This document shows positions 61,552 through 63,812 of a stretch of DNA of 63,812 nucleotides, one piece after another. The position numbers were made by a program, and so were the translations under genes. Position 1 is the stretch's first letter, and every line of letters starts with the position of its first letter. Source of the stretch: Clostridia bacterium (GTDB taxonomy: Bacteria > Bacillota > Clostridia > Oscillospirales > Butyricicoccaceae); NCBI GenBank assembly GCA_029099685.1, contig JAQXOO010000033.1, positions 70,623 through 134,434 of the forward strand, given 5' to 3'. The notes beneath the pieces are model-generated. The model worked only from the letters and a program-made list of their open reading frames with translations, had not been told where the DNA came from and searched no databases.

Positions 61552-62424
61552 ATGGAAGGATGTACCCTTTGCCCGCGCCGCTGCGGTGTTGACCGGAGGC
61601 TGCAGGCGGGCTATTGCGGCGGCGGCAGCCTGGTCAAGGCCGCCAGGGCTGCAAAGCACCTGTGGGAGGAACCCTGCATCAGTGGGACAAACGGTTCCGG
61701 CACTGTATTTTTCTCGGGCTGCACGCTGGGCTGTGTGTTTTGCCAGAACCGGGAGATCAGCCGGGGCGGCGTTGGAAAAGAAGTAACGGCGGAGCACCTT
61801 GCGGACATTTTCCGCAGACTGGAGGCACAGGGCGTCCACAACCTGAATCTTGTAACGCCCACACACTTTACACCTCAGATTTTACAGGCCCTGGAGCTTG
61901 CAAAGCCCACGGTTCCGGTGGTGATGAACACCGGCGGATACGAGCGTGTGGAAACGCTGCGTCAGTGGGAGGGCGCGGTGCAGATCTATCTGCCGGATCT
62001 CAAGTTTTTCAGCCCGGCATTGTCCGGAAAATATGCCGCGGCACCGGATTATTTTGAAGTGACATCCAAAGCCATCCTGGAGATGCACCGGCAGCAGCCG
62101 AAACTGGTATGGGACGGCAATATGCTCAAACGGGGAATGATCGTCCGCCATCTGGTGCTGCCCGGATGCGTCAGGGATTCCCTTGCGCTGCTGGATTTTC
62201 TGGACAATAACCTGCCTAAGGACAGCTTTTTGCTCAGCCTCATGAGCCAGTATACGCCCACGGCGGCTTGCGCCGCCTATCCGGAGATCAACCGGAGGGT
62301 CACCACATATGAATACCGCAAGGCGGCGGACCGGGCAGCTGAGCTGGGCTTTTCGGGCTTTGCCCAGGACCGCAGGTCCGCCCGGGAGGAATATACGCCG
62401 CCCTTTGATCTGGAAGGAATTTAA
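61552..62424 (+). CDS. Radical SAM protein (PflA-activase-like)
   Basis: 290-aa protein with the radical SAM CX3CX2C motif in SGCTLGCVFCQN (about residues 56-67), preceded by an N-terminal Cys cluster (CTLCPRRCGVDR ... YCGGG) as in the activating-enzyme-related family. The rest is a partial TIM barrel (LNLVTPTHFTPQI, VVMNTGGYERVET, IYLPDLKFF). The substrate is unknown; relatives activate glycyl radical enzymes or act in methyl-group biosynthesis. GGGAGGTGAGC precedes the start. Confidence 0.85.
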   Translation: MEGCTLCPRRCGVDRRLQAGYCGGGSLVKAARAAKHLWEEPCISGTNGSGTVFFSGCTLGCVFCQNREISRGGVGKEVTAEHLADIFRRLEAQGVHNLNLVTPTHFTPQILQALELAKPTVPVVMNTGGYERVETLRQWEGAVQIYLPDLKFFSPALSGKYAAAPDYFEVTSKAILEMHRQQPKLVWDGNMLKRGMIVRHLVLPGCVRDSLALLDFLDNNLPKDSFLLSLMSQYTPTAACAAYPEINRRVTTYEYRKAADRAAELGFSGFAQDRRSAREEYTPPFDLEGI

Positions 62425-62456
62425 CACAAAAATAGAAGCATAAGGAGGACAAACCA

Positions 62457-63812
62457 ATGTACCGCGAAAAAATCGAGGCTTATTTTGCAGACAAGCAGGA
62501 GCAGATCGTTGCGGACATCTGCCGTCTGATCCGCATCAAAAGCGAGCGCGAGGAGGCCAAACCCGGTATGCCCTTTGGCGAAGGGCCCTGCGCCGCGCTG
62601 CTGGAAGGCAAAAAAATGGCTGAGGAACTGGGCTTGCGCACGAAAAATTTTGACAACTATGTGGTCACTGCCGAGCTGAATGACAAGCCCGCCTATCTGG
62701 GCATTCTGGCCCATCTGGACGTGGTCAGTGAGGGCAGCGGCTGGACTTTCCCGCCCTATGAGGGAACGGTGCAGGATGGCCGAATCTACGGCCGCGGTTC
62801 CGCCGATGACAAGGGCCCCGCTGTGGTGGCCATGTGGGCACTGAAGGCCGCCGCTGAATTGAATCCTAATCTCTCAAAGGGCTGCCGGCTGATTCTGGGC
62901 AGCGCTGAGGAGACCGGCAGCGAGGACCTGGAGCACTATCTGCCTCTGGAGCCTGCGCCGCCCGTCAGCTTTTCTCCCGACGCGGAATATCCGGTCATCA
63001 ATATCGAAAAAGGCGGCTTCAAGCCGGTGTTCGGCGCCCACTGGGAGGAAGACAAGGCTCTGCCCCGGGTCACCGCCATTCACGGCGGAACCACCACCAA
63101 CATCGTCACCCTTGAATGTGACGCTAGTGTAGAGGGGATGTCCCTTGCGGATGTTGAGGCCGCCTGCGCCGGACATCAGGAAAAGACCGGCGTGACCTTC
63201 ACTTGCTGGGAAGAAAACGGAACGGTACACATTCATGCTGTGGGCGTCAGCGCCCATGCCGCCTCGCCCGAGACCGGGAAAAATGCGCAGATCGCCATGG
63301 TAGGCCTGCTGTCGGAGCTGCCCCTGGCAGAAAGCCGCGGCAAACAGGTTATCGCCGGCCTGGCACGGTTGTTCCCCTTTGGCGATGACCACGGCACGGC
63401 CTTGGGGGTGGATATGCAGGACGAGATCTCCGGCAGGCTGACCCTGGTGTTCAGCAAGCTGCAGTTCGGCCTTACCGGCTTCGAGGGACAGTTTGACAGC
63501 CGCTGCCCCATCTGCGCCAATGATGACAATATGCGCAAGGTGGTGCTGCGCCGTTTTGAAGAGTGCGGCTTTACCGTGCTGTCCCGGGACCGGATGTTCG
63601 CGCCCCACCATACGCCTGCTGATTCTCCCCTGGTGCAGACCCTGCTGCGGACCTATGAGCAGTATACCGGTCTGAAGGGTGAGTGCCAGGCCATCGGCGG
63701 CGGCACCTATGTTCATGAGATCGAGGGCGGCGTGGCCTTTGGCTGCGCCATGCCAAGCACCGACAACCGGATGCACGGCGCAGACGAGTTCGCCGTTATT
63801 GAAGAACTGATG
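62457..63812 (+). CDS. pepV: M20 family dipeptidase, PepV-like (3' end outside window)
   Basis: First 452 codons of a zinc dipeptidase; about 10-15 residues are missing at the right edge. It has ILAHLDVVSEG (zinc ligand His and the Asp), GRGSADDKGPA (bridging Asp), ILGSAEETGSED (catalytic Glu and zinc ligand) and a C-terminal zinc-binding region (STDNRMHGADEF). The central lid domain (HIHAVGVSAHAASPE) is typical. Breaks down dipeptides in the cytoplasm. A strong TAAGGAGGAC site precedes the start. Confidence 0.93.
   Translation, partial: MYREKIEAYFADKQEQIVADICRLIRIKSEREEAKPGMPFGEGPCAALLEGKKMAEELGLRTKNFDNYVVTAELNDKPAYLGILAHLDVVSEGSGWTFPPYEGTVQDGRIYGRGSADDKGPAVVAMWALKAAAELNPNLSKGCRLILGSAEETGSEDLEHYLPLEPAPPVSFSPDAEYPVINIEKGGFKPVFGAHWEEDKALPRVTAIHGGTTTNIVTLECDASVEGMSLADVEAACAGHQEKTGVTFTCWEENGTVHIHAVGVSAHAASPETGKNAQIAMVGLLSELPLAESRGKQVIAGLARLFPFGDDHGTALGVDMQDEISGRLTLVFSKLQFGLTGFEGQFDSRCPICANDDNMRKVVLRRFEECGFTVLSRDRMFAPHHTPADSPLVQTLLRTYEQYTGLKGECQAIGGGTYVHEIEGGVAFGCAMPSTDNRMHGADEFAVIEELM

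Overview
The window is high-GC DNA (about 60%) from an endospore-forming member of the Clostridia, most likely a gut Oscillospiraceae/Ruminococcaceae-type bacterium. The evidence is the Firmicutes-style rsmB-rlmN-stp-prkC-rsgA cluster, several sporulation genes (a SipL-like coat protein, a CotS-like kinase-fold protein, SpoVB, cotJA/cotJB/cotJC), and SLH and dockerin surface proteins. No species can be named from the sequence.

Chromosome, left part (1-23.9 kb). A zinc metallopeptidase tail is followed by rRNA methyltransferases (rsmB, rlmN), the PP2C phosphatase/PASTA kinase pair, rsgA and a CotS-like gene, ending at a strong terminator. Next come a SipL-like spore protein, a HAD phosphatase and a P1-family peptidase; a leftward block (small membrane protein, XRE-membrane regulator, spoVB); tRNA-Pro(GGG); a cupin; a response regulator-histidine kinase-amidase operon divergent from a glycosyltransferase; two secreted proteins with cohesin-like, dockerin and SLH domains; an SH3 amidase; and the cotJ operon.

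Element (23.88-58.96 kb). A prophage of about 35.07 kb interrupts cotJC. The first 32 codons of cotJC (23796-23891) lie left of the element and the rest (from codon TAT at 58949 to the stop at 59473) lies right of it. A 15-bp near-identical core (GTATGGYGGACCGGA) marks both junctions. Joining the two halves at the core restores an in-frame 202-aa CotJC. A large serine recombinase (23925-25403, minus) ends 18 bp from the left cotJC stub. This has the architecture of the developmental interruptions known from sporulation genes such as the sigK skin element, here in a spore-coat manganese-catalase gene. Excision in sporulating mother cells is an inference.

Element layout: recombinase and CI/LexA-like repressor (minus), a Cro-like gene (plus) and an operator array; two leftward membrane proteins; many small early genes (SLT-domain protein, MazG-like, XF1762-like, Cys-rich proteins); a tRNA-Gly(CCC). 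Two gene-poor blocks (33.4-34.4 and 35.3-35.85 kb) share a 97% identical 153-bp hairpin-rich module and flank an HUH rolling-circle-type Rep gene. Late genes follow: ArpU-like regulator, promoter plus immediate terminator plus twin hairpins, scaffold, capsid, large terminase, holin/endolysin/XhlA, portal, small terminase, connector-type proteins, collagen-like and glycine-rich tail proteins, a nozzle-like protein, and three large internal/ejection-type proteins. The absence of tape-measure and sheath genes points to a podovirus-like particle.

Right flank (59-63.8 kb): the cotJC 3' part, a terminator, nadE (minus), a radical SAM protein and a PepV-type dipeptidase that runs off the window.
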